Shown: piece after piece, positions 52,830 to 64,000 of the stretch
Layout: every line of letters begins with the position of its first letter
How positions within the stretch are numbered: position 1 is the first letter of the stretch
Assembly (NCBI GenBank): GCA_001464545.1
Contig: LNFC01000014.1
Coordinates: forward strand, 310,001 to 374,000
DNA length: 64,000 nt
Source: Acidobacteria bacterium Ga0077551
Lineage (GTDB): Bacteria; Pseudomonadota; Alphaproteobacteria; Caulobacterales; Hyphomonadaceae
Direction of reading: 5' to 3'
Made by a program: the position numbers and the translations under genes
The notes under the pieces: model-generated
Told to the model about the DNA's origin: nothing
Seen by the model: only the letters and a program-made list of their open reading frames with translations
The model's database searches: none

Positions 52830-53159
52830 ATGGCTTACAATTCAGGCGTTCAACTGGCCGGCATAGCCGGTATCGTCGGCGGCGGACTTGGCGCCTATTT
52901 CGGCTACAATTACGCCATCGTGGAGGGCATGCCGCCAATCCAGGGCGCGCTGATTCTCGGCGCGATCGGCATGATCGCGTTCAGCGCGGGCGCGTTCGTG
53001 CTGAAATCGGTGCTGCAGTTCATCGTGTACGTGATCATGCTGGGGCTGGTCGTGTACATTTTCCGGGAGCCCATAGAGGGGCTGACCGGGATCAACCCGG
53101 TCGAGGCCATCCACACGACGCTGACCGGCTGGGGCCTGCCGCTGCCGCCGCTGGAATAG
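52830..53159 (+). CDS. Small membrane protein, hypothetical
   Basis: This 109-residue protein has three hydrophobic segments (GIAGIVGGGLGAYFGYNYAI; GALILGAIGMIAFSAGAFVL; LQFIVYVIMLGLVVYIF). No known family is recognised. ATG at 52830 with GGGGA upstream; the frame is open to 52050, but the upstream part is antisense to the DUF817 gene and looks like an artefact. It ends one base before the stop of the convergent enoyl-CoA hydratase gene. Confidence 0.72.
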   Translation: MAYNSGVQLAGIAGIVGGGLGAYFGYNYAIVEGMPPIQGALILGAIGMIAFSAGAFVLKSVLQFIVYVIMLGLVVYIFREPIEGLTGINPVEAIHTTLTGWGLPLPPLE

Positions 53160-53160
53160 C

Positions 53161-53961
53161 CTACGCCTTCCAGCTGGGCGGGCGTTTCTCGAGGAAGGCG
53201 GCGATGCCTTCCTTTCCTTCCGCAGAGGCCCGGCGAGCCGCGATGCGCCTCGCGGTCTTGTGCGCGAGCTCACGGTCTATGGGGCGGCCGGCAACATCCC
53301 GCACGAGTTTCTTCGAATCCGCGATGGCACCGGGGGCGGCGGCGAAGACAAGCTTGGCGATGTTCTCTTCCATCTCCGCCATTTCATCCGACGTCTGAGC
53401 AACATATTGCACAAGGCCGATGCGCTCTGCGTAGGCGGCGTCAAACGATTCCGCAGTGACGAACAGGGCGCGGGCCCAGCGGGGGCCGATGGCATCGATC
53501 ACGAAGGGGCTGATCGTGGCCGGCGTCAGGCCGAGGCGGACCTCGGAGAAACGGAAGGACGTGCTGGCCATCGCGATGGCAACATCGCAGGCCGCGACGA
53601 GCCCTGCCCCGCCGCCCATCGCAATGCCCTGCACGAGGGCGAGCGTCATCTGCGGCATCTCGTAGAGACGCTGCAACATCTCGGCGAGACGCTCGGCGTC
53701 CTCTTCGTTTTCCTCGCGCGTGTGCGTGGCGGCGCGCTTCATCCAGGCGAGGTCTGCGCCGGCCGAGAAGGACGGGCCTTCACCGCGCAGGATCATCATC
53801 CGGATGGAGGATTGGCCCGCGATCATCGTGAACACGTCCGTCAGCTCGGCGATCAGTTCGGCGTTGAAGGCGTTATGAACATCCGGCCGGTTCAGCGTGA
53901 CGATGGCGACGCCGGCGCGGGTCGCATCAAACTTGATCAGGTCATATTCGGAATCGCGCAT
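53161..53961 (-). CDS. liuC: 3-methylglutaconyl-CoA hydratase (enoyl-CoA hydratase family)
   Basis: This is a crotonase-fold enzyme of 266 residues with IVTLNRPDVHNAFNAELIAEL, GEGPSFSAGADLAWMKRAA and the oxyanion-hole/active loop VQGIAMGGGAGLVAACD, then FRFSEVRLGLTPATISPFV. LAWMK and the SAGADL motif are typical of methylglutaconyl-CoA hydratase, step four of leucine degradation. The ATG at 53961 has AGAGGAAAC upstream; the frame is open to 54054. It is on the same strand as liuD and liuB but separated from them. Confidence 0.83.
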   Translation of the reverse strand: MRDSEYDLIKFDATRAGVAIVTLNRPDVHNAFNAELIAELTDVFTMIAGQSSIRMMILRGEGPSFSAGADLAWMKRAATHTREENEEDAERLAEMLQRLYEMPQMTLALVQGIAMGGGAGLVAACDVAIAMASTSFRFSEVRLGLTPATISPFVIDAIGPRWARALFVTAESFDAAYAERIGLVQYVAQTSDEMAEMEENIAKLVFAAAPGAIADSKKLVRDVAGRPIDRELAHKTARRIAARRASAEGKEGIAAFLEKRPPSWKA

Positions 53962-54122
53962 GGCAGTGTTTCCTCTGGGTGGTCTCTTGTGGCGCCATCT
54001 TGCGGTAGCCGCCGGGCCTGCGCAAGGCAGGCAGAACGGCGCAGGCATGACCACGATTTAAGTCAGCCACGAGGGAACGGCTTGGGATGCAGGGCGTTCA
54101 ATGGGGAGAAAAGGAGACCCCC

Positions 54123-54617
54123 ATGGCTGACCTCAAGAAGTTTGACGAAAATCCGCAGCACCAGCTGCTCGAAGAGATCAAGGGTGCGCGCTGCGTGATG
54201 CTCGGCTCGCCGGACCATGACAAGCATATGCAGCCGATGTCCCCGCAAGTGGATGTCGATGCTGGCGTGATCTATTTCTTCTCGGACAATACTGGCGAAC
54301 TGGGCAGCACGATCCTGGCGCGGCCGTCGTCCGTCCACATGTGCCACATCGATAAGGACTACCAAGCCTGCGTGAAAGGCATGCTGTCGCCGCACAATGA
54401 CTCCGCGACGATCGACAAGTTCTGGAACCCGATGGTCGAAGCCTGGTATCCGGGCGGCAAGACGGACCAGAAGATGCTGATGCTGAAATTCGAACCGCAT
54501 GATGCGGCGGTCTGGGCGTCGGACAAATCGTCGATCGGATTCCTGTTCGAAGTCGCGAAAGCCAAAATCAAGGGCGAGATGCCGAACATGGGCAAATCGA
54601 AAGAGATCCAGCTCTAA
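54123..54617 (+). CDS. Pyridoxamine 5'-phosphate-oxidase-like (general stress protein 26 type) protein
   Basis: This 164-residue split-barrel flavin-binding-fold protein has ARCVMLGSPDHDKHMQPMSP, IYFFSDNTGELGS and the C-terminal FKFEPHDAAVWASDKSS-like segment (LMLKFEPHDAAVW). Members resemble PNPOx but usually act as FMN-binding reductases or stress proteins, not pyridoxine oxidase. The ATG at 54123 has AAGGAG upstream. The stop is 62 bases from the stop of the convergent liuB gene, with a strong terminator hairpin between them. Confidence 0.85.
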   Translation: MADLKKFDENPQHQLLEEIKGARCVMLGSPDHDKHMQPMSPQVDVDAGVIYFFSDNTGELGSTILARPSSVHMCHIDKDYQACVKGMLSPHNDSATIDKFWNPMVEAWYPGGKTDQKMLMLKFEPHDAAVWASDKSSIGFLFEVAKAKIKGEMPNMGKSKEIQL

Positions 54618-54646
54618 TCGCGATCCTCCCGGAACCGATACCTTAT

Positions 54647-54677
54647 CACCCCCGGCGCCAACTGCACCGGGGGTGAA
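54647..54677. terminator. Bidirectional intrinsic terminator-like hairpin
   Basis: TCACCCCCGG (54647-54656) and CCGGGGGTGA (54668-54677) form a perfect ten-base stem with an 11-base loop, followed by AATTTA. It lies between the stop codons of two convergent genes and would serve both. Confidence 0.75.
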
Positions 54678-54678
54678 T

Positions 54679-56286
<1,608 letters not shown>

Positions 56287-56375
56287 GCGATCTTCCTTAA
56301 CACTTCCGCCGAGGATTAGCCCCCGCTCACTGGACTGTCACCGGTTCGGTAACGGATTTATGGTAAACAGGGAGC

Positions 56376-58187
56376 ATGGACGGCTTTCAAACCACAGTCA
56401 GAACGCGCAAGAAACGGGTCATGCAGATCCCTCCCAATCCTGATCTGAAAGTGATTCCCTTGCTGAAGGATGTCTCGCAGCGCGCGATGCGCTCGGCGGG
56501 CAAGGAAGCGCGTTGGTTCTCGCTGCCGGCAGGCCAACCCCTTTTCCTGGCCGGGGAACTGGCCGATTCGATCTTTTTCGTCGTGTCGGGAACCCTCGGT
56601 GCCTTTGGATCCAACAACGAGTTCGTGGGCCATATCCGGCCGGGCGAGCCGGTGGGCGAGATGGCGTTGTTCCTGGGCGGCGTCGACCTCAACGGCGACG
56701 GCGTGGCGGAGGACAAGCCGCATACGGGCTCGGTCTACGCACTGCGCGATTCCGAAGTGGTTGCCCTGTCGCGGGCTGGCTGGAACCGGTTGGTGAAGGC
56801 AGAGCCGGAACTGCTGGAAGGCATGATCCGGATCATCCTGCGCCGGCTCGGCCGGACCGGGCAGCGCAATGTAGCGACGGTGCCGAAGGTCTACACGCTG
56901 GTTGCCACCTCGCCGACGATCGACCTGCGCCTGCGGGCCCGGGCATTGCGTGACGCGCTGATGAAGTTCGGCCAGAAGGTGGCCATCATTGACGAGATAC
57001 AGGGCGACGAGAAGCCGGCAGCTTTCTTCGACGAACTGGAGCAGAACAACGACACGGTGATCCTGATCACGCCGATTGGCGACACGTCCTGGTTCAGGCT
57101 GGCGACGCGGCAGGCGGACCGGATCTGGGTGCTGGCGCGCGGGGACGCTCGGCCGTCCGTGCCGCTGATGCCGGAAGACAGCTCGCCGGCACAGCGGCTG
57201 AAACTGGTCGATGTGCTGCTGATCCATCCGGGCACGGAGCGCCGGGCTGCTCGGCCGCAGGAATGGCTGGACGCAGCCGGCGCAAACCGATTGTTCCACT
57301 GGTACGGTGACAGCCAGGGCGACGCCATGCGGCTCGCCCGCGTGATGACGGGCCGGTCGGTCGGTATTGTGCTGTCCGGAGGCGGGGCGCGCGCCTACAG
57401 CCATATCGGCGCTGTCCGGGCGATCCGAGAGGCGGGCATACCGATCGACTTTGCCGGCGGCGCGTCAATGGGCGCAGTCGTCGCGGCCTGCGTGGCGATG
57501 GGCTGGAGCGATACCGAGATCGACTGGCGCATCCGCAAGGCGTTCGTGGAGTCCAATCCTCTGGGTGACTACACCCTGCCCGTCGTGGGGATGGTGCGGG
57601 GCAAGCGCGTCAATGCGCGTCTCGAGGAGCATTTCGGCGAAACCGACATCAGCGATCTGCAGATCCCGTTTTACGCGCTGTCGACCAACCTGACCTCTGG
57701 CCGTGTGCATGTGCACCGCAGCGGACATCTGCGCACCGCGCTGCGGGCGACGATTTCGCTGCCCGGCATCCTGCCGCCGGTCGTGGACGGCGAAAACATT
57801 CTGGTTGACGGCGCCGTGCTCAACAATTTCCCTGTCGAGATCATGCGCGAGCTGCATCAGGGCTTCGTGATCGGATCGGACGTGTCTGGACAACCGGAAG
57901 GGCTCAACCGCGAGGAGTTTGTCCGCCCCCTGAACTTCTGGCAATGGGTCGCGCGGAACGGTTTTTCATCGCCGCCGCCGATTGCAGGCCTGCTGATGCG
58001 GGCAGCCACGGTGCGCAACGATCCGGCCTATGGGCGGGATATGACCGATGTGATGATCCTGCCGGAATTGCCGGGCATCGAACTGCGCGACTGGTCCGCC
58101 TATGATGCTGCCGTCGAAGCCGGTTATGTGGCTGCCAAGGCGGCTCTGGAGTCCAGCGAAATCCCGAAACTCTGCTGCCCGGCCTGA
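56376..58187 (+). CDS. Patatin-like esterase with N-terminal cyclic-nucleotide-binding domain
   Basis: This 603-residue neuropathy-target-esterase-like protein has a cNMP-binding domain at about 40-170 (FSLPAGQPLFLAGELADSIFFVVSG; HIRPGEPVGEMALF) and a patatin phospholipase domain (GIVLSGGGARAYSHIGAVRAI, GASMG with Ser364, catalytic Asp478 in DGA). A charged central segment links them. It probably hydrolyses lysophospholipids under control of a cyclic nucleotide. It is upstream of the PAS hybrid kinase gene in the same direction, 89 bases apart. Confidence 0.9.
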   Translation: MDGFQTTVRTRKKRVMQIPPNPDLKVIPLLKDVSQRAMRSAGKEARWFSLPAGQPLFLAGELADSIFFVVSGTLGAFGSNNEFVGHIRPGEPVGEMALFLGGVDLNGDGVAEDKPHTGSVYALRDSEVVALSRAGWNRLVKAEPELLEGMIRIILRRLGRTGQRNVATVPKVYTLVATSPTIDLRLRARALRDALMKFGQKVAIIDEIQGDEKPAAFFDELEQNNDTVILITPIGDTSWFRLATRQADRIWVLARGDARPSVPLMPEDSSPAQRLKLVDVLLIHPGTERRAARPQEWLDAAGANRLFHWYGDSQGDAMRLARVMTGRSVGIVLSGGGARAYSHIGAVRAIREAGIPIDFAGGASMGAVVAACVAMGWSDTEIDWRIRKAFVESNPLGDYTLPVVGMVRGKRVNARLEEHFGETDISDLQIPFYALSTNLTSGRVHVHRSGHLRTALRATISLPGILPPVVDGENILVDGAVLNNFPVEIMRELHQGFVIGSDVSGQPEGLNREEFVRPLNFWQWVARNGFSSPPPIAGLLMRAATVRNDPAYGRDMTDVMILPELPGIELRDWSAYDAAVEAGYVAAKAALESSEIPKLCCPA

Positions 58188-58241
58188 GCCGCAACCTGTA
58201 GTCGTTTAAACAGACCCTTAAGCATGTTGGGTCAAGATTTG

Positions 58242-58254
58242 CCAAGAGTCTTGG
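58242..58254. repeat. Short palindrome upstream of hybrid kinase gene
   Basis: CCAAGAGTCTTGG is a perfect palindrome (six-base arms around G) that ends 22 bases before the ATG of the hybrid kinase gene. It could be a regulator site, but a single occurrence is weak evidence. Confidence 0.3.
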
Positions 58255-58276
58255 AATTTCCTGGAGGGCTCAGGAT

Positions 58277-60247
<1,971 letters not shown>

Positions 60248-60338
60248 CGCTGGGTGAACTCCCTGCAGACCTGATTATCCGTAGACGGTTTCGGCAATTG
60301 ATGGCACCTCCGGCGGCAGACAGCTGAAGGAGCGCGCT

Positions 60339-60827
60339 ATGGCCAAAACACCGAAAGCCCACAAGCAGGTTGGCGAGGAGTATCTCGCCACGGCGAAGCA
60401 AGCGAGCGCGGTCCACAGGTTCCCGTTTCCGCCGCATATGGTGTGGAATGCGCTGCTGGACGGGCCGGCCTGGACCGAGTGGCTGCCAATCACCAAGGTG
60501 ACCTGGACGAGCCCCAGGCCATTCGGGCCGGGCACGACGCGCACGGTGGAAGTTGGCGCTGAGGTGATCGAGGAAACGTTCTTTGCCTGGGATGAGGGCA
60601 AGCGGATGGCGTTCCGGTTCGAGCGCTCCACCCTGCCCGTCTCGGCGGCGGTGGAAGATTACCGGATCGTGCCCGTCGAAGGCGGCTGCGAGCTGCGCTG
60701 GAGCGGCAAGGCGAGCGCACCGCTTTTCCTGGGAAGCATCGTGACGGGGCAGCTGACCAAGGGGCTGGTGGACGGAATGCCGAAGCTGGAGGCACTCATT
60801 GCGAAGCAGCCCGAGCGGTTCAAATAA
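60339..60827 (+). CDS. SRPBCC/START-like protein
   Basis: This is a 162-residue SRPBCC (polyketide cyclase/ligand-binding) fold protein: ASAVHRFPFPPHMVWNALLDGPAWTEWLP, then FFAWDEGKRMAFRFERSTLP and CELRWSGKASAP. Such proteins bind hydrophobic ligands; the ligand here is unknown. ATG at 60339 with a GAAGGAG ribosome-binding site. It follows the hybrid kinase gene by 91 bases and is convergent with the isovaleryl-CoA dehydrogenase gene. Confidence 0.85.
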   Translation: MAKTPKAHKQVGEEYLATAKQASAVHRFPFPPHMVWNALLDGPAWTEWLPITKVTWTSPRPFGPGTTRTVEVGAEVIEETFFAWDEGKRMAFRFERSTLPVSAAVEDYRIVPVEGGCELRWSGKASAPLFLGSIVTGQLTKGLVDGMPKLEALIAKQPERFK

Positions 60828-60849
60828 TCAGTGAGCGGAATAACTTGGA

Positions 60850-60867
60850 TCGCGAGACGGCTCGCGA
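60850..60867. terminator. Hairpin between convergent genes
   Basis: TCGCGAG (60850-60856), loop ACGG, CTCGCGA (60861-60867) is a perfect seven-base stem between the SRPBCC and isovaleryl-CoA dehydrogenase stops. It lacks a T-tract, so its termination strength is uncertain. Confidence 0.45.
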
Positions 60868-60873
60868 GACGCC

Positions 60874-62046
60874 TTAGGCTGTCTCGTTGAACAACTCCCG
60901 GCCGATCAGCCAGCGGCGGATTTCGCTGGTGCCGGCGCCGATCTCGTAGAGCTTGGCGTCGCGCAGGAGGCGGCCGGTGGGGTATTCGTTGATATAGCCG
61001 TTGCCGCCCAGGAGCTGGATGGCGTCGAGCGCGAGCTTGGTGGCGGTTTCGGCCGCATACAGAATGGCGCCGGCCGCGTCCTTGCGGGCAGTCTCGCCCC
61101 GGTCGCAGGCTTTCGCGACAGCATAAACGTATGCCTTGGCGGCGTTCATCTGCACGTACATGTCCGCGAGCTTGCCCTGCACGAGCTGGAACTCACCGAT
61201 GGACTGGCCGAACTGCTTGCGGTCGTGGATGTAGGGGATGACGACATCCATGCAGGCCTGCATGATGCCGGTGGGGCCGGCGGAGAGCACCGAGCGCTCA
61301 TAGTCGAGGCCGCTCATCAGGATTCGCGCGCCGGCGCCGACGGGGCCCATGACGTTTTCTTGCGGCACTTCGCAATTGTCGAACACGAGTTCGCCTGTTT
61401 CCGAGCCGCGCATGCCGAGCTTGTCGAGCTTCTGCGCAACCGAGAAACCCTTGAAGCCGCGCTCGATCAGGAAGGCGGTGATGCCCTTGGAGCCAGCGTC
61501 CATATCGGTCTTGGCGTAGACGACCAGAGTGTCCGCATCCGGAGCATTGGTGATCCACATTTTCGTGCCGTTGAGCACGTAGCGGTCGCCCTTCCTGTCG
61601 GCGCGCAGTTTCATCGAGATGACATCGGAGCCGGCGCCGCTCTCGCTCATCGCGAGGGAGCCGAGGTGTTCGCCGGAGATCAGCTTCGGCAGGTAACGGG
61701 CCTTCTGGTCGTCATTGCCCCAGCGGCGCAGCTGGTTGACGCAGAGATTCGAATGGGCGCCGTAGGAGAGGCCGACCGAGGCGGAGGCGCGGGAGATTTC
61801 TTCCATCGCCACGACATGCTCGAGATAGCCGAGGCCCGTGCCGCCCCACTCCGCTTCGACCGTGATACCGAGCAGGCCGAGCTCGCCCATCTTCGGCAAG
61901 AGGTCGCGGGGGAACTTGTCCGTCCGGTCGATCTCGGCGGCGCGGGGCGCGATCTCGTTCTGGGCAAAGTTTTTCACGGTTTCGCGGATCATGTCCGCGG
62001 TTTCACCGAGATCGAAGTTCAGCGTGGGATATGTGTTCGGAATCAT
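60874..62046 (-). CDS. liuA: Isovaleryl-CoA dehydrogenase
   Basis: This flavoprotein oxidises isovaleryl-CoA to 3-methylcrotonyl-CoA, the substrate of LiuB/LiuD, in leucine degradation. The 390-residue protein has the acyl-CoA dehydrogenase motifs [61 protein letters not shown] and [13 protein letters not shown]. The [30 protein letters not shown] part is typical of IVD. It is a short distance from the liuBCD-type genes, but the order is scattered. Confidence 0.9.
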   Translation of the reverse strand: MIPNTYPTLNFDLGETADMIRETVKNFAQNEIAPRAAEIDRTDKFPRDLLPKMGELGLLGITVEAEWGGTGLGYLEHVVAMEEISRASASVGLSYGAHSNLCVNQLRRWGNDDQKARYLPKLISGEHLGSLAMSESGAGSDVISMKLRADRKGDRYVLNGTKMWITNAPDADTLVVYAKTDMDAGSKGITAFLIERGFKGFSVAQKLDKLGMRGSETGELVFDNCEVPQENVMGPVGAGARILMSGLDYERSVLSAGPTGIMQACMDVVIPYIHDRKQFGQSIGEFQLVQGKLADMYVQMNAAKAYVYAVAKACDRGETARKDAAGAILYAAETATKLALDAIQLLGGNGYINEYPTGRLLRDAKLYEIGAGTSEIRRWLIGRELFNETA

Positions 62047-62087
62047 GGCGCTTCCCTAGCAAGGGCGCCCCGGCCTGTCACCGTTTG

Positions 62088-63290
62088 TCAGTCCTGACGC
62101 GTGAGGGCGCGGTAGAGATAATAGCTGGCGATCAGGAACAGGAAACCGCCGCCGAGGGCGAGCACGGGGCCGGCAAACGCGTCGCTCTCGCGCAGCATCG
62201 GGCGCGCCGTATGCGACAGGAAACGCTCAATACCGGCAATGAAGCCGACAAGGCCTAGGCCCGACAGCAAGGCATAGGGCACCCAGGCGCCGAGATTGTG
62301 GATCGCGGCGGTGTCGAGGTCGCCGTTCTCCTGGATGGCGCGCTCAAGGTCGCGCGGGTCGACCTGAACGATTTCGAGGTCATCAACGACCACGCCTTCG
62401 GCGAGCGGCAGCGGCGGCAGCCCTTCGTCGGACGGAGCGGCGGATAAGGGGCGCGGCATGCGGCGGCGCTCAATACCTTCCGGCGGGCCCTTGGTGCGGG
62501 AGGGCGGCGCGGCGGGCGTCAGCAGGGCGGCCGGGGGCTCGTCGCCAACAAGGGCCTTCACGGCGTCGGTAATCTCTTCAGGGGTGGGGCCGTCGCCGGG
62601 CGCGGCTGGCGGCGCAGGGGGGGCCGGCGGCTGGGGCGGCGCTTCGCCGAGGATACGGGCGATGCGCTCGCTGACAGCCCGGGCGGCGGCCTGGGTGGAG
62701 TTTTCGGGTGTGGCAGCTGCCGCGGTCTCGCTGGAGACGCGCGCGCCAATGGTGACCGAGCGGGCGCCGGGATCGGTCTCTTCGTCGTCATGGCCCTGCT
62801 GGGCAAGCGGGCGCACCAGCGCGCCTGGGATGGCGGCGCGGCCGGCGGGGTGTTCGAGGAAGTGCGCAATCTCGGCGGCGCGGCGGCGGGCCAGCGCGTC
62901 GACAACGCGCAGTTCGCCGGAAATGTTCGCGAGGCGCCAGGCCCACATGGCATTGGCCGCCAGCGCGCGGTCACCCGCGTTGAGCGCGGCCACGACATCC
63001 GAATTCGCAAAGGCTTCGCTGCCGACGTTGAAAGCAAACGAGACGAGCGCGTCGAACTCGTTCTGGCTGAGCGGGCTCAGCACCTGTTCGGCGATCTGCT
63101 GCTCGAACTGGGGCAAGTCATGGTAGCGCAGGATGAGCGCCGCGTCGCGCGGGGTGATCTGCAGGCCGGCGCGCGCGGTGGCGGTGTGGCCATAGCCGAT
63201 CAGCCAGCCGCCGCCGGGCAAACGCGCTGCCCGCGGGCGAAAGCCCTCGAAGCTCTGGATGAGCTCGATACCCTGTGCTGACGTGCGCAT
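62088..63290 (-). CDS. GH24 lysozyme-like protein with C-terminal membrane helices
   Basis: This 400-residue protein has an N-terminal phage-type lysozyme domain (IELIQSFEGFRPRAARLPGG with Glu15, WLIGYGHT, LSQNEFDALVSFAFNVG), a Pro/Ala-rich linker of about 150 residues, and two C-terminal TM helices (VPYALLSGLGLVGFIAGIE; FAGPVLALGGGFLFLIASYYL). The ATG at 63290 begins the lysozyme domain; the open frame further upstream has only a TTG. There is no N-terminal signal, so the topology puts the lysozyme domain either cytosolic or exported by another route. It may be a membrane-anchored peptidoglycan hydrolase. Confidence 0.85.
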   Translation of the reverse strand: MRTSAQGIELIQSFEGFRPRAARLPGGGWLIGYGHTATARAGLQITPRDAALILRYHDLPQFEQQIAEQVLSPLSQNEFDALVSFAFNVGSEAFANSDVVAALNAGDRALAANAMWAWRLANISGELRVVDALARRRAAEIAHFLEHPAGRAAIPGALVRPLAQQGHDDEETDPGARSVTIGARVSSETAAAATPENSTQAAARAVSERIARILGEAPPQPPAPPAPPAAPGDGPTPEEITDAVKALVGDEPPAALLTPAAPPSRTKGPPEGIERRRMPRPLSAAPSDEGLPPLPLAEGVVVDDLEIVQVDPRDLERAIQENGDLDTAAIHNLGAWVPYALLSGLGLVGFIAGIERFLSHTARPMLRESDAFAGPVLALGGGFLFLIASYYLYRALTRQD

Positions 63291-63410
63291 GGGACGGGCC
63301 AAACCCACTAGCTCCCGTTGTGGTACATCCGGCGAATTGCCTACAGGTGGACCCTGCAAAACGCGCGCCCATTCGCCTGCAACGCGAGATTCGGCCGAAA
63401 ATCCGTCTGT

Positions 63411-64000
63411 TTACAAGAGGACAATCGTGGCGAGGCCGAGAAAGCTGAAGAACGCCATGACATCGGTCAAGGTTAAGACGAAAACCGATGAGGCAACAGC
63501 GGGGTCTGCGCCGAGGCGTTTGAGGCCCAGCGGCACCAGGATTCCGGACAGGCCGGCCCACAGGAACGTGCCGAACATGGCGAAGGCGATGACGAGGCCG
63601 AGGCGCGTATCCCCGAACCAGAACAGCGCAATCAGGCCGACGCCCACGCCGATCAGCAGGCCGTTGAAGGCAGCGGCCATGAATTCCCTCAGGATCGCGC
63701 GGCGGGCCGAGGCGCCGTCCAGCTGGCGCGAGGCGATCGCGCGCACAGCCACAGCGAGGCCCTGACTGCCGGCATTGCCGCCGAGCGCCGCAACCACAGG
63801 CATGAGGATGGCGAGCGCAACGACTTCCTCGATGGCGCCTTCGAACATCGAGATGATCGCCGAGGCGATGAAGGCGGTGAACAGGTTGATCGCGAGCCAG
63901 GGAAGCCGCGCCTTGACGGTTTCAAACACGGTGTCGGAGGCGTCGGCGGAGGACACGTTCGACAGGGCCAACAGGTCTTCGGAATGCTCCGAATGCATGA
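63411..64000 (-). CDS. mgtE: Magnesium transporter MgtE, N-terminus beyond window
   Basis: The visible 196 residues are the C-terminal membrane domain of MgtE, a Mg2+/Co2+ channel. Helices and the conserved LGGNAGSQGLAVAVRAIA signature, then FGDTRLGLVIAFAMFGTFLWAGLSGILVP and LTDVMAFFSFLGLATIVLL. The reading frame continues past the right edge; the Met at 63998 is internal. The Mg-sensing N-terminal and CBS domains lie outside the window. Confidence 0.9.
   Translation of the reverse strand, partial: MHSEHSEDLLALSNVSSADASDTVFETVKARLPWLAINLFTAFIASAIISMFEGAIEEVVALAILMPVVAALGGNAGSQGLAVAVRAIASRQLDGASARRAILREFMAAAFNGLLIGVGVGLIALFWFGDTRLGLVIAFAMFGTFLWAGLSGILVPLGLKRLGADPAVASSVFVLTLTDVMAFFSFLGLATIVLL

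Overview
The window is GC-rich, densely coding bacterial chromosome from an alphaproteobacterium, most likely Hyphomonadaceae or a near relative. This rests on gene content (glnE, a split cycHJKL-type cytochrome c maturation cluster with degP, FeuPQ-like two-component genes, leucine catabolism genes, an alpha-type Zur box) and is an inference, not a database result. I see no rRNA, tRNA, CRISPR array, transposase or phage structural gene. Both window edges cut genes: glnE at the left and mgtE at the right.

0-12.3 kb: envelope and cytochrome c maturation. glnE (minus) is followed by ccmH, a DegP protease and a two-component pair on plus, which meet ccmF-ccmE-short ccmI on minus. The ccm genes continue into a second two-component pair preceded by a PepSY protein. 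The ccmH-degP-regulator-kinase block looks inverted relative to the order I remember from rhizobia.

12.4-16.3 kb: a DnaJ-like protein, a small conserved-looking ORF, a 0.7-kb stretch without a convincing gene, a ParA-type ATPase translationally coupled to a small acidic-tailed partner, and a P-loop kinase-like protein.

16.3-30.7 kb: the accessory island and the most unusual part. Mostly on minus it carries a TIR-TM-WD40 protein, an unknown N-terminal region fused to a phage-type muramidase, a trypsin-like protease with a MAP3K/TRAF-binding-like helical domain, a DUF1353 protein, a tyrosine phosphatase, a divergent bifunctional penicillin-binding protein, a four-TM membrane protein and an unknown protein. 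A free-standing RyR-domain protein lies on plus inside it. The combination of a probable NAD-consuming or signalling TIR, a RyR domain, a protease and several peptidoglycan-active enzymes suggests a conflict or envelope-surveillance system. No function is proven.

30.7-45.9 kb: lipoproteins, a cytochrome b561-like protein, cytidine deaminase and AMP nucleosidase, two lipoproteins (one combining YbaY-like and MliC-like domains), a frameshifted Pr6Pr membrane protein, Rrf2 and Crp/Fnr regulators, a triple-META lipoprotein, PhoX with a candidate Pho box, a DUF3299 lipoprotein and a COG0523 zinc GTPase sharing a strong candidate Zur box, and an HscC/J-like chaperone pair.

46-62 kb: acyl-CoA metabolism. 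A Baeyer-Villiger-type monooxygenase is broken by a small deletion and frameshift. Downstream are a probable meh-mct pair (methylfumaryl/mesaconyl-CoA steps) and dispersed leucine-degradation genes (methylcrotonyl-CoA carboxylase alpha and beta, methylglutaconyl-CoA hydratase, isovaleryl-CoA dehydrogenase). Among them lie a DUF817 protein, a pyridoxamine-oxidase-like protein, a cNMP-patatin protein, a PAS hybrid histidine kinase and an SRPBCC protein. The window closes with a membrane-anchored GH24 lysozyme-like protein and mgtE.
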